DNA from: Methylocystis sp. SC2
GTDB lineage: Bacteria; Pseudomonadota; Alphaproteobacteria; Rhizobiales; Beijerinckiaceae
Reading direction: 5' to 3'
Length of the DNA stretch: 64,000 nt
NCBI RefSeq assembly: GCF_000304315.1
Contig: NC_018485.1
Location: forward strand, 2,140,501 to 2,204,500
The stretch's first letter is position 1. Every line of letters begins with the position of its first letter. Shown here piece after piece: positions 44,207-53,824 of the stretch. A model generated the notes under the pieces. The model saw only the letters and a program-made list of their open reading frames with translations. It ran no database searches and was not told where the DNA came from. The position numbers were made by a program, and so were the translations under genes.

Positions 44207-44890
44207 ATGCGCACCATCGCTTTCGTCACCCAGAAAGGCGGCGCCGGCAAGAGCACGCTCGCCAGCAGCGTCGCCGTCGCCGCGCGCCAGGCTGGGGAAC
44301 GCGTGTTCATCATCGATCTCGACCCGCTGCAAACCCTCGTCCGTTGGTCGCGCGCGCGCGGCGCCGCCGACATCGCGGTCGAACACGTGCCGCCGGCGAA
44401 GCTGAGCAAGGCGCTCGCCGCGCTCGCCGCAAAGGGCGTGACGCTCGCCATTATCGATGCGCCGGGCCAGGAGGGCGACTATTTTTCGGCGGCCGTGCGC
44501 GCCGCCGATCTTTGCGTCATTCCGGCGCGTCCCAACGCCTTCGATCTCTGGGCGTCGGACGTCACCCGCATGCGCGTGAAGGAGAAAGGCAAGGATTACG
44601 CCTTTCTGCTCAACCAATGTCCGCCCGCCCAACAGAGCGCGCGCGTCGAACTCGGGGCCAAGGCGCTGCAGGCGATGGGCGGTCTTCTCGCGCCGCTCGT
44701 GTCGTCGCGCGTCGATTACCAGGAAGCGGCGCGGCTCGGGCGCGGGGTCGGCGAATACAACCCCGACGGCGTCGCGGCGGAGGAGATGCGGGAGCTTTGG
44801 GCCTCGATCAAGCGCAGATTGAAAAAACCGGTCGGCGCGGCCAAGACGGCGCCCGCGAAGCCGACGAAGGCGGTCAGGAACGCCGCCTGA
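44207..44890 (+). CDS. ParA/MinD-family ATPase
   Basis: A 227-residue P-loop ATPase. MRTIAFVTQKGGAGKSTLAS contains the deviant Walker A KGGxGKST with the signature Lys, VFIIDLDPLQTLVRW is the A' Asp strand, and LAIIDAPGQEGDYF is Walker B-like. DLCVIPARPNAFDLWA is the switch region. ATG 44207 gives the family start; upstream codons do not. No ParB gene is adjacent, so it is an orphan ParA, perhaps for positioning of a protein cluster or chromosome region. Control by CtrA is suggested by the upstream box. The last 25 residues are Ala/Lys-rich. Confidence 0.88.
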   Translation: MRTIAFVTQKGGAGKSTLASSVAVAARQAGERVFIIDLDPLQTLVRWSRARGAADIAVEHVPPAKLSKALAALAAKGVTLAIIDAPGQEGDYFSAAVRAADLCVIPARPNAFDLWASDVTRMRVKEKGKDYAFLLNQCPPAQQSARVELGAKALQAMGGLLAPLVSSRVDYQEAARLGRGVGEYNPDGVAAEEMRELWASIKRRLKKPVGAAKTAPAKPTKAVRNAA

Positions 44891-44931
44891 TCGTCAACGA
44901 AGAGACCCCCGCCGCGCGCAACGGCAGCGCG

Positions 44932-45399
44932 CTAATTGATCTCCACGATCCGCGCGCTGTGGTGGATGACCTCCGCCTTGTCGCCGACGGACTTGCCCAT
45001 CAGCGCCTTGGCGAGCGGCGCGACATAGGGAATGAGTCCCTTGGTCGGATCGGCCTCGTCTTCGCCGACGAGCCGGAAACTGCGGCGTTCGCCGTCCTCG
45101 AGCTCGACGATGACGCGGTGGCCGAACCGCACATGCGAATGATCGGGGATCGCCCGGATGACTTCGGCGCTGGCGCGACGCGCCGACCAATAGCGCAGAT
45201 CGCGTTGCGCCAGGGCGAGCGCGTGATTGTCTTCGCTCGCCGTCGCGCGTTCGATCTCCTTCTGCAGGCGCGCAAGCTCGGCTTCAATCTGTTCGAGGCC
45301 CTCGGGCGTAACCAGATTGCGATGCGGACTGACCGGCCGGTCCGGCAGATCCTCGCGCGGATTGTCGTCGTCCTGTTCTTTCGTAAAAGCCGAACTCAT
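44932..45399 (-). CDS. GreA/GreB-family transcription elongation factor
   Basis: A 155-residue Gre-like factor. The N-terminal coiled coil (about residues 30-85, LVTPEGLEQIEAELARLQKE) and the C-terminal FKBP-like domain (VRFGHRVIVELEDGERRSFR, then SPLAKALMGKSVGD-type turn) are clear. It should bind the RNA polymerase secondary channel and rescue backtracked complexes. The N-terminal 25 residues are an acidic/Pro-rich extension. It is convergent with the ParA-like gene, 41 bases apart, and does not look like the housekeeping GreA, which is usually next to carB. Confidence 0.85.
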   Translation of the reverse strand: MSSAFTKEQDDDNPREDLPDRPVSPHRNLVTPEGLEQIEAELARLQKEIERATASEDNHALALAQRDLRYWSARRASAEVIRAIPDHSHVRFGHRVIVELEDGERRSFRLVGEDEADPTKGLIPYVAPLAKALMGKSVGDKAEVIHHSARIVEIN

Positions 45400-45565
45400 G
45401 CTTTTGACCTTTGGTTCGCCGCGCCGATGCGGCGAGCGTCTTCAACAAAAATAATCGGCCCAAGCGGGCCGTCGTGGCATTAGAGCCGAGACGGGCGCGC
45501 TTGTCGAGAAATTGACGCTGAAATGCGACGATTCGCGCGCGCTTACCAAGGCTTAGCTTGGCTGC

Positions 45566-46030
45566 TCAAAGACCGAGGTCGGAAAGGCCGGGATGATCCG
45601 CGGGACGCGGGCCCGCCGGCCAGCGATACTTCCGCTCGCTCTCGCTGATCGGCAGGTCGTTGATGCTGGCGAGTCTGAGCCGCATCAGGCCGTCCTCGTC
45701 GAACTCCCAATTCTCATTGCCGTAAGCGCGGCGCCAATTGCCCGAGTCGTCATGGCATTCATAGGCGAAACGCACCGCGATCCGATTGTCGCGAAACGCC
45801 CAGATCTCCTTGATCAATCGATAGTCCAATTCGCTGCGCCATTTGCGGGTGAGAAAGGCGACGATCTCGTCGCGGCCGACGAGAAATTCCGCGCGATTGC
45901 GCCAGCGGCTGTCGACCGTGTAGGCAAGCGACACGCGCTCGGGATCGCGCGTGTTCCAGGCGTCCTCAGCCATGCGCACTTTCTGCGTGGCGGTTTCGAG
46001 CGTGAAGGGCGGCAGGGGCGGTCGCGACAC
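45566..46030 (-). CDS. NTF2-like protein, DUF1348 family
   Basis: A 154-residue protein of the DUF1348/NTF2-like fold. The conserved blocks are [60 protein letters not shown] and [20 protein letters not shown]. The strongly conserved acidic and Trp residues line a pocket, but no reaction is established for the family. It lies 43 bases before the AcuI-type reductase stop, on the same strand, so it may follow it in one transcript. Confidence 0.85.
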   Translation of the reverse strand: MSRPPLPPFTLETATQKVRMAEDAWNTRDPERVSLAYTVDSRWRNRAEFLVGRDEIVAFLTRKWRSELDYRLIKEIWAFRDNRIAVRFAYECHDDSGNWRRAYGNENWEFDEDGLMRLRLASINDLPISESERKYRWPAGPRPADHPGLSDLGL

Positions 46031-46073
46031 GGGCGGTCCTCATCATTTGAACGACGATCTTACCACCTGCATC

Positions 46074-47075
46074 TTAGAGCGGAAGATGCAGGCCCATATC
46101 GATGACGACGCGTCCGCGAATCTTTCCTCCGACGATCGAGCGGGCGCGATCCAGCGCCGCATCGAAGGAGATGATTTCGCTCATGGCGTCGAGCGCGCAA
46201 GAATCGAGGTCCCGCGCAATTCGAGCCCATGCCGTACGCCGCAGCCCGATGCGCGGGCGCACGCTTTCGACGCCGAGCAGCGAGACGCCGCGCAGAATGA
46301 AAGGCGCGACAGTCGCCGGAAGCGCCATGCCGGCGACATTGCCGCAGGCGGCGACGGCGCCGTCGAAACGCGTCTGCGCAAGAAGATTGGCGAGCGTGAC
46401 GCCGCCGACAGTGTCGACGCCGACGGCGAAGCGCTGCTGCTGCAGCGGCTTTCCTGGAGCGGACAATTCGTCGCGGCCGATGACTTCGGACGCGCCGAGG
46501 CCTTTGAGATAGGCGTCTTCGCGCGCATGTCCGGTGACGGCGGCGACGCGCCAGCCAGCCTTGGCGAGCAATGCGACGGCGAAAGAGCCGACTCCCCCCG
46601 TCGCGCCCGTCACCACCGCGAGCCCGTCCTCGGGCCGGGCGCCATGGCGCTCCAGCGCAAGCACGCAGAACATGGCGGTCAGCCCCGCGGTGCCAACCGC
46701 CATGGCGCGCGCCGGCGTCAGCGGCGGCGGCAGTTTCGCGAGCCAGTCGCCCGGCAGCCGCGCCTTTTCCGCAAAGCCTCCATAATGCGCTTCGCCCAGG
46801 CCGCAGGCCGTCGCAACCACAATGTCGCCGGGCGCAAAGTCGGGATGCGCCGAGCGCGTCACGCGGCCGGCGAGGTCGACGCCCGGGATCATCGGGAAGC
46901 GACGCACGACCGGTCCCTTGCCGGTGACGGCGAGACCGTCCTTGTAGTTGATCGCCGAGAAGGCGACGTCGACGTCGACATCGCCCTGCATCAGATCTTG
47001 CTCGCACATGATGACGTAATCGGCGTGTTGGCCGTCGCGGTCGTTGTCGATGCGAATGGCTCTGAAGTCAGTCAT
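46074..47075 (-). CDS. AcuI/YhdH-type medium-chain quinone-like oxidoreductase (acryloyl-CoA reductase)
   Basis: A 333-residue zinc-free MDR protein. INYKDGLAVTGKGPVVRRFP and MIPGVDLAGRV are the substrate-side signature, and VTGATGGVGSFAVALLAKAG is the NADPH-binding loop. LGVESVRPRIGLRRTAWARI is specific to the YhdH/AcuI group, which reduces acryloyl-CoA. ATG 47075 gives the family start; the longer reading runs into an AT-rich leader. It is divergent from mucR. Confidence 0.87.
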   Translation of the reverse strand: MTDFRAIRIDNDRDGQHADYVIMCEQDLMQGDVDVDVAFSAINYKDGLAVTGKGPVVRRFPMIPGVDLAGRVTRSAHPDFAPGDIVVATACGLGEAHYGGFAEKARLPGDWLAKLPPPLTPARAMAVGTAGLTAMFCVLALERHGARPEDGLAVVTGATGGVGSFAVALLAKAGWRVAAVTGHAREDAYLKGLGASEVIGRDELSAPGKPLQQQRFAVGVDTVGGVTLANLLAQTRFDGAVAACGNVAGMALPATVAPFILRGVSLLGVESVRPRIGLRRTAWARIARDLDSCALDAMSEIISFDAALDRARSIVGGKIRGRVVIDMGLHLPL

Positions 47076-47362
47076 ATGGCCGCGCCTCCGCCGTTGGCTG
47101 CGCCAAACCAGCGCTTTTTCGCGGAAAAAAGAAGACAAAAAAAGGAAAACATAAGGCCGCCACGGCCGTAAAGCGCGAAATTCTGATTTATCAACTATGC
47201 AGAATTGGGCGGCGCCAATAGTGCATAATATTTCTTGATGCAGTCGCACTATTCTGTTACGCAGTCAACAAGTAACGGCAGGGCGACGATTCTATGCATC
47301 AAAGCATTGAACAAGGGCGGCGGGGGCGGCGTCCGTCTCAACAGGAAGTGGTGAGCAATCCG

Positions 47363-47770
47363 ATGAATCAAGCCAACAACATTGAACTCGCGGCTGACAT
47401 CGTCTCCGCCTATGTGAGCAACAACTCCGTTCCCGCCGGAGAGTTGCCTGGGCTTATCAGCGAAGTCTACAGCGCCCTGTTGCGGGTTGGCGCGGGCTCC
47501 GCGGCGACGCCCGCCGAGCCGCCGAAACCGGCGATTCCGGTCAAGCGTTCGGTGACCAATGATTACATCATCTGCCTTGAGGACGGGAAGAAGTTCAAGT
47601 CGTTGAAGCGCCATCTGCGCACGCAATATGGTCTTTCGCCTGAAGACTATCGTGATAAGTGGGGCCTTCCGGCCGACTATCCGATGGTTGCGCCCAACTA
47701 CGCCAAGGCGCGGTCTAACCTCGCCAAGCAGATGGGACTCGGCCAGCAGCGCCGGCGTCGCGGCAAATAA
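47363..47770 (+). CDS. mucR: Ros/MucR-family transcriptional regulator
   Basis: A 135-residue regulator. The N-terminal oligomerisation region (about residues 1-40, [20 protein letters not shown]) precedes the DNA-binding module [20 protein letters not shown] then [20 protein letters not shown]. The first ligand pair is Cys/Asp, and the usual second His is Tyr (HLRTQY), as in MucR homologues that fold without zinc. These proteins bind AT-rich promoters and control exopolysaccharide, motility and cell-cycle genes. ATG 47363 is likely; starts at 47294 or a GTG at 47351 are possible. A hairpin terminator follows. Confidence 0.9.
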   Translation: MNQANNIELAADIVSAYVSNNSVPAGELPGLISEVYSALLRVGAGSAATPAEPPKPAIPVKRSVTNDYIICLEDGKKFKSLKRHLRTQYGLSPEDYRDKWGLPADYPMVAPNYAKARSNLAKQMGLGQQRRRRGK

Positions 47771-47792
47771 AAGGCGGCCAAACGGCCGCCTT
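47771..47792 (+). terminator. Hairpin terminator after mucR
   Basis: AAGGCGGCC / GGCCGCCTT with an AAAC loop directly after the mucR stop. The T tract is poor (TTCTCC), so it may act as a weak or bidirectional terminator for mucR and the convergent TIGR02300 gene. Confidence 0.7.
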
Positions 47793-47854
47793 CTCCACTT
47801 GACCTGAAAGCCGCGGCGCGCGCTGTCGCGCCAGGTCAGCGACGCCTCGACGAT

Positions 47855-48220
47855 TCAGGTCTCTTCGTCAGTTTCAATGTCGCCGTCGATCAATCCGGAA
47901 ACATCGTCGTCGGCCTCTTCCTCCTCGAGGAAGGTGTCGTCTTCGGCGTCGTCTCCCTCGATCTCCACATCATCTTCGACATCGATCGATTCCGCCACGG
48001 CCTCCGTCTCCTCGACTTCTTCGAGCGACACCGTTTCGGGGTTCTCCTTTTCGAGTTCGCTCTCTTCTTCTTGTTGCGCGCGCGCCGCCGCGCGCGTCAG
48101 CGCCACAATCTGATAAACCGCGCCGCATTTCGGACAGGTGATCGGGTCCTTGTTGAAGTCATAAAACTTCGTCCCGCAGGACTGACATTGGCGTTTGGCG
48201 CCGAGTTCGGGTTTTGCCAC
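47855..48220 (-). CDS. TIGR02300-family protein (FYDLN acid domain)
   Basis: A 121-residue acidic protein. The start is GTG 48220, with GAGGA about ten bases upstream; the product then begins with the family-typical AKPELGAKRQCQSCGTKFYD. CQSCG and CPKCG form a zinc ribbon around FYDFNKDPITCPKCG. The C-terminal half is almost entirely Glu/Asp, as in the FYDLN-acid family found in alphaproteobacteria. Its biochemical role is unknown; charge suggests nucleic-acid-like mimicry or protein binding. Confidence 0.93.
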   Translation of the reverse strand: MAKPELGAKRQCQSCGTKFYDFNKDPITCPKCGAVYQIVALTRAAARAQQEEESELEKENPETVSLEEVEETEAVAESIDVEDDVEIEGDDAEDDTFLEEEEADDDVSGLIDGDIETDEET

Positions 48221-48383
48221 GGTCGATTGGTCCTCGAGAAGCAGCGTGGGCACGCCCCGCCTGTATTGAGAGACTATGTGGGCGCTCCGGTTAGTGGCGT
48301 CCCGCCTCGCTGTCAAATGGGAAATGCATTGTCTGCGCGCCCATTGCCAAGCGCCGCGCAGATTGGCATAGAATCACCCTCAC

Positions 48384-48457
48384 GCGGGTGTAGCTCAATG
48401 GTAGAGCAGCAGCCTTCCAAGCTGAATACGAGGGTTCGATTCCCTTCACCCGCTCCA
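48384..48457 (+). tRNA. tRNA-Gly (anticodon TCC)
   Basis: Starts GCGGGTGTAGCTCAATGGTA and ends CACCCGCTCCA with encoded CCA. The acceptor stem is a full 7 bp, the D stem GCTC/GAGC, the anticodon loop CTTCCAA gives TCC, and the T arm is GAGGG-TTCGATT-CCCTT. One mismatch closes the anticodon stem. Confidence 0.97.
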
Positions 48458-49109
48458 GCCCTTCCGGTGAGCTTTCCTCCGCGCGAACGATTGCGGCCCG
48501 CCGGTTCGCTCCGCTCTAAGAGTCGCGCCAAACACGCGAATCGACCTCGGCGTTTACCATTGCGCATAGAGGCGCGCCGCGCAAAGCCGCCGCGACGTCG
48601 AGAAGCCGCGCATGCGAACGTCGCGCCGCCTCGTCCAGGCGTCCCAGAGAAGGACGCGGCGTTAAGCGTTCGCGTTCGTTTTCTCCTGGCTCCTCGTAGC
48701 GACGCGGCGGCTGACGCGCTCGAGGGTCGCGCAAATCCGCCGGAACGCAACGCCAACCGCGATCGAACGCTGATTCGTGCCTGCTGCGTTCCCGATTGAT
48801 CCCAAAGCTTAACCGCAAGCCGCCAAACCGGCTAATCTTGGTCGTTGACAGCAGCGACGAAAGGAGTCCGCCTGCGGCTCTTTCGCGAAGACCAGACGCG
48901 ACGCCATCGACGAGCCGTTCTCGCAACTTCTGGCGTTTCGATTTGGCTGCGCGTCCATATATTGTTGGAACAGAGCGTGACTCGGCGAGAGTCAGCGATT
49001 CGGGCGCGATTCGTTCCCAGGCTGTTCAGAAGGTAAAGTCGCGCCCTGCTCGAAGTTTCGATATGAAACGAAGGCGCGCCGCGGCGCGCGTCAGGCAGCA
49101 AAGAAGAAC
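48458..49109. other. 652-base region without a recognisable gene
   Basis: Lies between tRNA-Gly and the helicase gene. Open frames exist on both strands, but none has a recognisable family or a good ribosome site. A conspicuously AT-rich patch occurs near 48955-48985. It could hide a degenerate gene or a small RNA; I see no evidence for either. Confidence 0.5.
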
Positions 49110-52100
49110 ATGACAGTCGCGCCGTCTTATCCGGCGAGCCGCGCCGCCCCCCGCGCAAGACCGTTCGACAGGGGCGTGGCGGCGGTGCTCGGCCCCACCA
49201 ACACCGGCAAGACGCATCACGCCATCGAGCGTATGTTGTCCTTTCCCTCCGGCGTCATTGGGCTGCCGCTGCGCCTGCTCGCCCGTGAGGTCTATAATCG
49301 CGTCGCCGCGCGCGTCGGCGCGGACAATGTCGCGCTCATCACCGGCGAGGAAAAGATCAAGCCCCGGGCGCCGGCCTATTGGGTCGCGACCGTGGAAGCC
49401 ATGCCGCGCGACGTTCAGGCGGATTTCGTCGCGATCGATGAAATCCAGCTCGCCGCCGATCTCGACCGCGGCCACATTTTCACCGACCGTCTCCTCCACT
49501 GGCGCGGACGCCAGGAGACTCTCCTGATCGGCGCCGCGACGATGGCGCCGCTCGTCACAGAACTCTTTCCCGGCGCGCCGATCTTTACGCGCCCGAGGCT
49601 TTCAAAACTTTCCTTCGCCGGCGACAAGAAGATCTCGAGGCTGCCGCCGCGCAGCGCCATCGTCGCCTTTTCCGCCGAAGAGGTTTACGCGATCGCGGAA
49701 CTGATCAAGCGCCAGCGCGGCGGGGCGGCCGTCGTGCTCGGCGTGCTGTCGCCCCGCACGCGCAACGCGCAGATCGAGCTCTATCAGGGCGGCGACGTCG
49801 ACTACATTGTCGCGACCGACGCCATCGGCATGGGGCTCAATCTCGACGTCGATCATGTCGCCTTCGCCTCCGATCGCAAATTCGACGGATTGCGTCATCG
49901 CAGGCTGACGCCGGCGGAATTTGGACAGATCGCCGGCAGAGCGGGTCGCCATATGAGCGACGGCTTTTTCGGCGCGACCGGCCGCTGTCCGCCCTTCGAC
50001 GAGGAATTGATCGAGGCTTTAGAGGACCACCGCTTCGATCCGGTGAAGACTCTGCAATGGCGCAGCAGCGTCCTCGATTTTTCTTCGATCGACGCGCTGA
50101 TGCATTCTCTCGACCAGGTCCCGGCGCATCCCGATCTGGTGCGCGCGCGGGTCGCAGACGATCAACGGGCGCTCGAAGCCGCGAGCCGTGACGACGTCGC
50201 GCGCCGCAACGCCAAGACGACGGCCGATGTCGCGCGGCTGTGGGAAGCCTGCCAGATCCCAGATTACCGCAAGACGTCGCCTGCCGCGCACGCCGAGCTC
50301 GCGCTGGCGATATTCGCATTCATCGCCCGGCGCGGCAAGATCCCCGAGGATTGGATGGCGCGGCAGATCGAAGCGGTCGATCGCATCGACGGCGACATCG
50401 CCACGCTGTCGAACCGCCTCGCGCAAGTGCGTACCGCAAGTTTTATCGCCAATCGTTCCGGCTGGCTCGACGACTCTCAGCATTGGCAGAGCGTCGCGCG
50501 TCGGGTAGAGGACAGCATATCCGACGCGTTGCACGACAGACTGACGCAGCGTTTCGTCGACCGCCGCACCAGCGTGCTGGCGCGCCGCTTAAGAGAGAAT
50601 GCAATGCTTGAAGCCGAAATCAACGCCGCCGGCGACGTTCTGGTCGAAGGCCAGCACGTCGGAAGCCTTCAGGGATTTCGCTTCACGCCGGATCCCGGCG
50701 CGGCGGGCGAAGCGGCCAAGACGTTGAACGCGGCGGCGCAGAAGGCGCTTGCAGGAGAATTCGAGGCGCGGGCGACCCGCGTCTTCGACGCCGTCGACGA
50801 CGCCTTCGCGCTCGGCAATGACGGGCTGATTCGCTGGCTGGGCGAGCCTGTGGGGAAAATCGCCTCCGGCGCCGGCGTGCTGGCGCCGACGACGCGCGTG
50901 CTCGCCGACGAGCAGCTGACAGGACCGGCGCTGGAGAAGGTCAAGCAACGCCTCGACCTCTGGCTCGCGCAACACGTCAAGAAGCTGCTCGGGCCGCTCG
51001 AGCAGCTGGAGAAGGGCGAAGGTTTGGAAGGGGTGACGCGCGGCGTCGCCTTCCAGCTCGCCGAAGAATTGGGCGTGCTCGACCGCGCGCGCGTCGCCAA
51101 GGACGTGAAGGCGTTTTCCCAGGAGGATCGCGCCGCGCTGCGCAAGCTCGGCGTGCGGTTCGGGGCCTATCACATCTATGCGCCCGCGCTGCTCAAGCCA
51201 GCGCCGCGCGCGCTTTCCGCCTTGCTTTGGGCGCTGCATCACGGCGGTCTCGAGAACGTGAAGGGGCTTGAGGAAGTGCCGCATCTGGCAGCCTCCGGAC
51301 GCACCTCCTTCGCCGCCGACGCGTCGATCCCGAAAGGCTTTTATCGCGCCGCCGGTTTTCGAGTCTGCGGCGAGCGCGTCGTACGCGTCGATATTCTCGA
51401 ACGTCTCGCCGATCTCATTCGGCCGGCGATCGCCTATCGTCCGGGGCTCAGCGCGGGCGAGCCGCCGCCCGGCGCGGCCGACGCCGACGGCTTCGTCGTC
51501 ACCGTCGCGATGACCTCGCTCACCGGCTGCTCCGGCGAGGCTTTTTCTTCGATCCTGAAATCGCTCGGCTATGCTTCGACGCAGCGTCCAGGACCGGCCA
51601 TCACTGTACCGATCGTGCCGGCGGCTCCGATGGCGCCTGTGACGCCGAAGACCTCGGCCAAGCCGGCTGAAGCCCCGAGCGAAGACGTTCCGGCCGAAAG
51701 CGCCGCCGCCGAGGCGCCTGCCGCCGCCGAAGCGGAGGCGCCTGTCGCGCAGGAACCGGCCGACGCGCAGGAAGCGCCGGCCGAGGAACGCGCCGCCGCA
51801 GCGCCGACGATCGAGACGCCGGCGTCCGCCGCCGCGCAAGAGGGCGCGGAGGCGAGCGAAAAAGAGGCGACCGCGGCCCAAGCGCAGGAAGAGCCAGCCG
51901 CGGAGACTGCGCCGGCCAAAGCCGCGCCGACCGAGCTGGAAACGATCGAAATCTGGCGTCCGCAGCGCCACGTGCATTCCGCGCCGCGCCGCGAGGCCGG
52001 CGCGCATCGGCAGGCCCCCGGTCAGGGCGCCGAGGACAACAAGCAGCAGCGGCCGCCGCGCCGCGACCACCAGCGGCCCGGCAACGCGCCGGGCAAGGAG

Positions 52101-52280
52101 GGGCGTCCCGCCGGAAAGCCGCGCGTCGAGGGCCGTCCGCCGCGCGACGACGCCCGCTCCCGTCGCCCGGGAGGATTCGCCGCGCCGGAACGGCGCGAGC
52201 GCGAGCGTCAGCCCGATCCGGATTCGCCTTTCGCCAAGCTTGCGGCGCTGAAGGCCGAGCTTGAGAAGAAGGGGAAATAG
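49110..52280 (+). CDS. SUV3-type DEAD/DEAH-box RNA helicase with long Ala/Glu-rich tail
   Basis: A 1056-residue protein. The N-terminal helicase core resembles mitochondrial SUV3: Walker A VLGPTNTGKTHHAIERML, motif II AIDEIQLAADLDRGHIFTD, motif V IVATDAIGMGLNLDVDHV and motif VI FGQIAGRAGRH. A helical middle and a C-terminal RNA-binding-type region follow. Residues about 830-1020 are low-complexity Ala/Glu/Pro, then a Arg/Pro-rich stretch (PPRRDHQRPGNAPGKEGRPA), probably disordered and RNA-binding. It probably helps RNA turnover or ribosome-associated remodelling. SUV3-like helicases are widespread in alphaproteobacteria. Confidence 0.88.
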   Translation: MTVAPSYPASRAAPRARPFDRGVAAVLGPTNTGKTHHAIERMLSFPSGVIGLPLRLLAREVYNRVAARVGADNVALITGEEKIKPRAPAYWVATVEAMPRDVQADFVAIDEIQLAADLDRGHIFTDRLLHWRGRQETLLIGAATMAPLVTELFPGAPIFTRPRLSKLSFAGDKKISRLPPRSAIVAFSAEEVYAIAELIKRQRGGAAVVLGVLSPRTRNAQIELYQGGDVDYIVATDAIGMGLNLDVDHVAFASDRKFDGLRHRRLTPAEFGQIAGRAGRHMSDGFFGATGRCPPFDEELIEALEDHRFDPVKTLQWRSSVLDFSSIDALMHSLDQVPAHPDLVRARVADDQRALEAASRDDVARRNAKTTADVARLWEACQIPDYRKTSPAAHAELALAIFAFIARRGKIPEDWMARQIEAVDRIDGDIATLSNRLAQVRTASFIANRSGWLDDSQHWQSVARRVEDSISDALHDRLTQRFVDRRTSVLARRLRENAMLEAEINAAGDVLVEGQHVGSLQGFRFTPDPGAAGEAAKTLNAAAQKALAGEFEARATRVFDAVDDAFALGNDGLIRWLGEPVGKIASGAGVLAPTTRVLADEQLTGPALEKVKQRLDLWLAQHVKKLLGPLEQLEKGEGLEGVTRGVAFQLAEELGVLDRARVAKDVKAFSQEDRAALRKLGVRFGAYHIYAPALLKPAPRALSALLWALHHGGLENVKGLEEVPHLAASGRTSFAADASIPKGFYRAAGFRVCGERVVRVDILERLADLIRPAIAYRPGLSAGEPPPGAADADGFVVTVAMTSLTGCSGEAFSSILKSLGYASTQRPGPAITVPIVPAAPMAPVTPKTSAKPAEAPSEDVPAESAAAEAPAAAEAEAPVAQEPADAQEAPAEERAAAAPTIETPASAAAQEGAEASEKEATAAQAQEEPAAETAPAKAAPTELETIEIWRPQRHVHSAPRREAGAHRQAPGQGAEDNKQQRPPRRDHQRPGNAPGKEGRPAGKPRVEGRPPRDDARSRRPGGFAAPERRERERQPDPDSPFAKLAALKAELEKKGK

Positions 52281-52385
52281 CAGCGCTTGCGCTTCTGCCC
52301 ATAGCTTCGCCATCGTATTGCCAATAGTCAGGCTGACAACTATTGCTGCCCCGGGGGCGGGCGCGGCCGAGTGCGAGAGGGGCTT

Positions 52386-53798
52386 ATGAAGAAGATATTG
52401 CCCGTTATTATGTGCGGCGGATCGGGGACGCGGGTGTGGCCCGAGTCGCGCGAGACGCTTCCCAAGCAGTTCATTCCGCTCATTGGCGAGCGCTCCACCT
52501 TCCAGACGACGATGGCGATGCTGGCCGACCCGGCGTTCGAACGGCCGATCGTCGTCTCTAATTTCGACTACCGCTTCCTCATCGCCGACCAGCTGCGCGA
52601 GATCGGCGCGCAAGCCGACGTCGTGCTGGAGCCTTCGCGCCGCGATTCGGGTCCGGCGGTGGCCGTCGCGGCGGGCCTCGCCGCGCGCCGCGCGCCCGAC
52701 ACAGTCGTCGTCGTGCTCGCCGCCGACCATGTCGTTCGCGACACGGCGGGCCTCGTCGATCTGTGCAAGCGGGCGAGCGCCGCGGCGGCCCAAGGCTATA
52801 TCGTCACGCTCGGCGTCAAGCCCGACGGCCCCGCGACGGGCTATGGCTATCTGCGCCCCGGCGCGCCGCTCGAGTCCTGTTGCGAGGTCTACAAGCTCGA
52901 CGCCTTCGTCGAAAAGCCGGACCGCGCGACGGCGCAGGACTATGTCGACGCCGGCTATTTCTGGAACAGCGGCAACTTCATCTTTCGCGCCGACGTCATG
53001 CAGTCGGAGATCGCACAGTTCGAGCCGGGCATTTTCGCCGCCGCCGAAGCGGCGATCGAAGCGGCCCGCCAGGACCTCGGCTTCATGATTTTGAACGCCG
53101 AGGCCTTCGCGCATGCGCCGAAGAAATCGATCGACTACGCGGTGATGGAAAAGACCGAAAAGGCGGCGCTGATTCCGGCCGACATCGGCTGGTCCGACGT
53201 CGGCACCTGGCGCGCCGTGTGGGAATTGTCGGAGCGCGACAAAAACGGCAATTCGGTGCGCGGCCATGGCGTCGTCATGAACGCCCGCAACGTCCATGTG
53301 CGCTCCGAGGACACGCTGACCACCGTCGTCGGCGTCGACGACATCATCGTCGTGACGACCCAGGACGCCGTGCTGGTGCTGAGCCATGAGCATGGCGATC
53401 AGGTCAAACAGCTCGTCGAGAAGCTGCGCAGCGAAAACCGGCGCGAGGCCGGCGAACATAAGCGCATCTTCCGGCCCTGGGGGTACTACCAGGGGATCGA
53501 CGAAGGCCAGCGCTATCAGGTGAAGCGCATCGTGGTGAAGCCGGGCCAACGCCTGTCGCTGCAGAAGCATTTCCACCGCGCCGAACATTGGATCGTCGTG
53601 CGCGGCACGGCGGAGGTTGGGCGCGACGAGGAAATCCATCTCGTCCACGAAAACGAATCGATTTACCTGCCGATCGGCAGCAAGCACCGCCTGACCAATC
53701 CCGGCAAGATCGATCTGGAGCTGATCGAAGTGCAGACCGGCTCCTATCTTGGCGAAGACGACATCGTCCGCTTCGAGGACGCGTATAATCGGGGGTGA
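52386..53798 (+). CDS. manC: Mannose-1-phosphate guanylyltransferase / mannose-6-phosphate isomerase
   Basis: A 470-residue bifunctional enzyme. VIMCGGSGTRVWPESRETLP then KQF is the nucleotidyltransferase signature (residues 7-29), VEKPDRATAQDYVDAGYFWN holds the second catalytic region, and the C-terminal cupin RIVVKPGQRLSLQKHFHRAE gives the isomerase metal site. It makes GDP-mannose from mannose 6-phosphate for surface glycans. GAGGGG precedes ATG 52386. It is far from the heptose locus but could supply mannose or a related precursor to the same surface polymer. Confidence 0.95.
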   Translation: MKKILPVIMCGGSGTRVWPESRETLPKQFIPLIGERSTFQTTMAMLADPAFERPIVVSNFDYRFLIADQLREIGAQADVVLEPSRRDSGPAVAVAAGLAARRAPDTVVVVLAADHVVRDTAGLVDLCKRASAAAAQGYIVTLGVKPDGPATGYGYLRPGAPLESCCEVYKLDAFVEKPDRATAQDYVDAGYFWNSGNFIFRADVMQSEIAQFEPGIFAAAEAAIEAARQDLGFMILNAEAFAHAPKKSIDYAVMEKTEKAALIPADIGWSDVGTWRAVWELSERDKNGNSVRGHGVVMNARNVHVRSEDTLTTVVGVDDIIVVTTQDAVLVLSHEHGDQVKQLVEKLRSENRREAGEHKRIFRPWGYYQGIDEGQRYQVKRIVVKPGQRLSLQKHFHRAEHWIVVRGTAEVGRDEEIHLVHENESIYLPIGSKHRLTNPGKIDLELIEVQTGSYLGEDDIVRFEDAYNRG

Positions 53799-53824
53799 CG
53801 CTGCGACGCTTTTGAGAGAGCGGT

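Noticed and set aside
48458..49109. A hypothetical gene after tRNA-Gly
   Set aside because: Several frames are open, but none has a ribosome site, conserved segment or coding-like composition that would support a gene.
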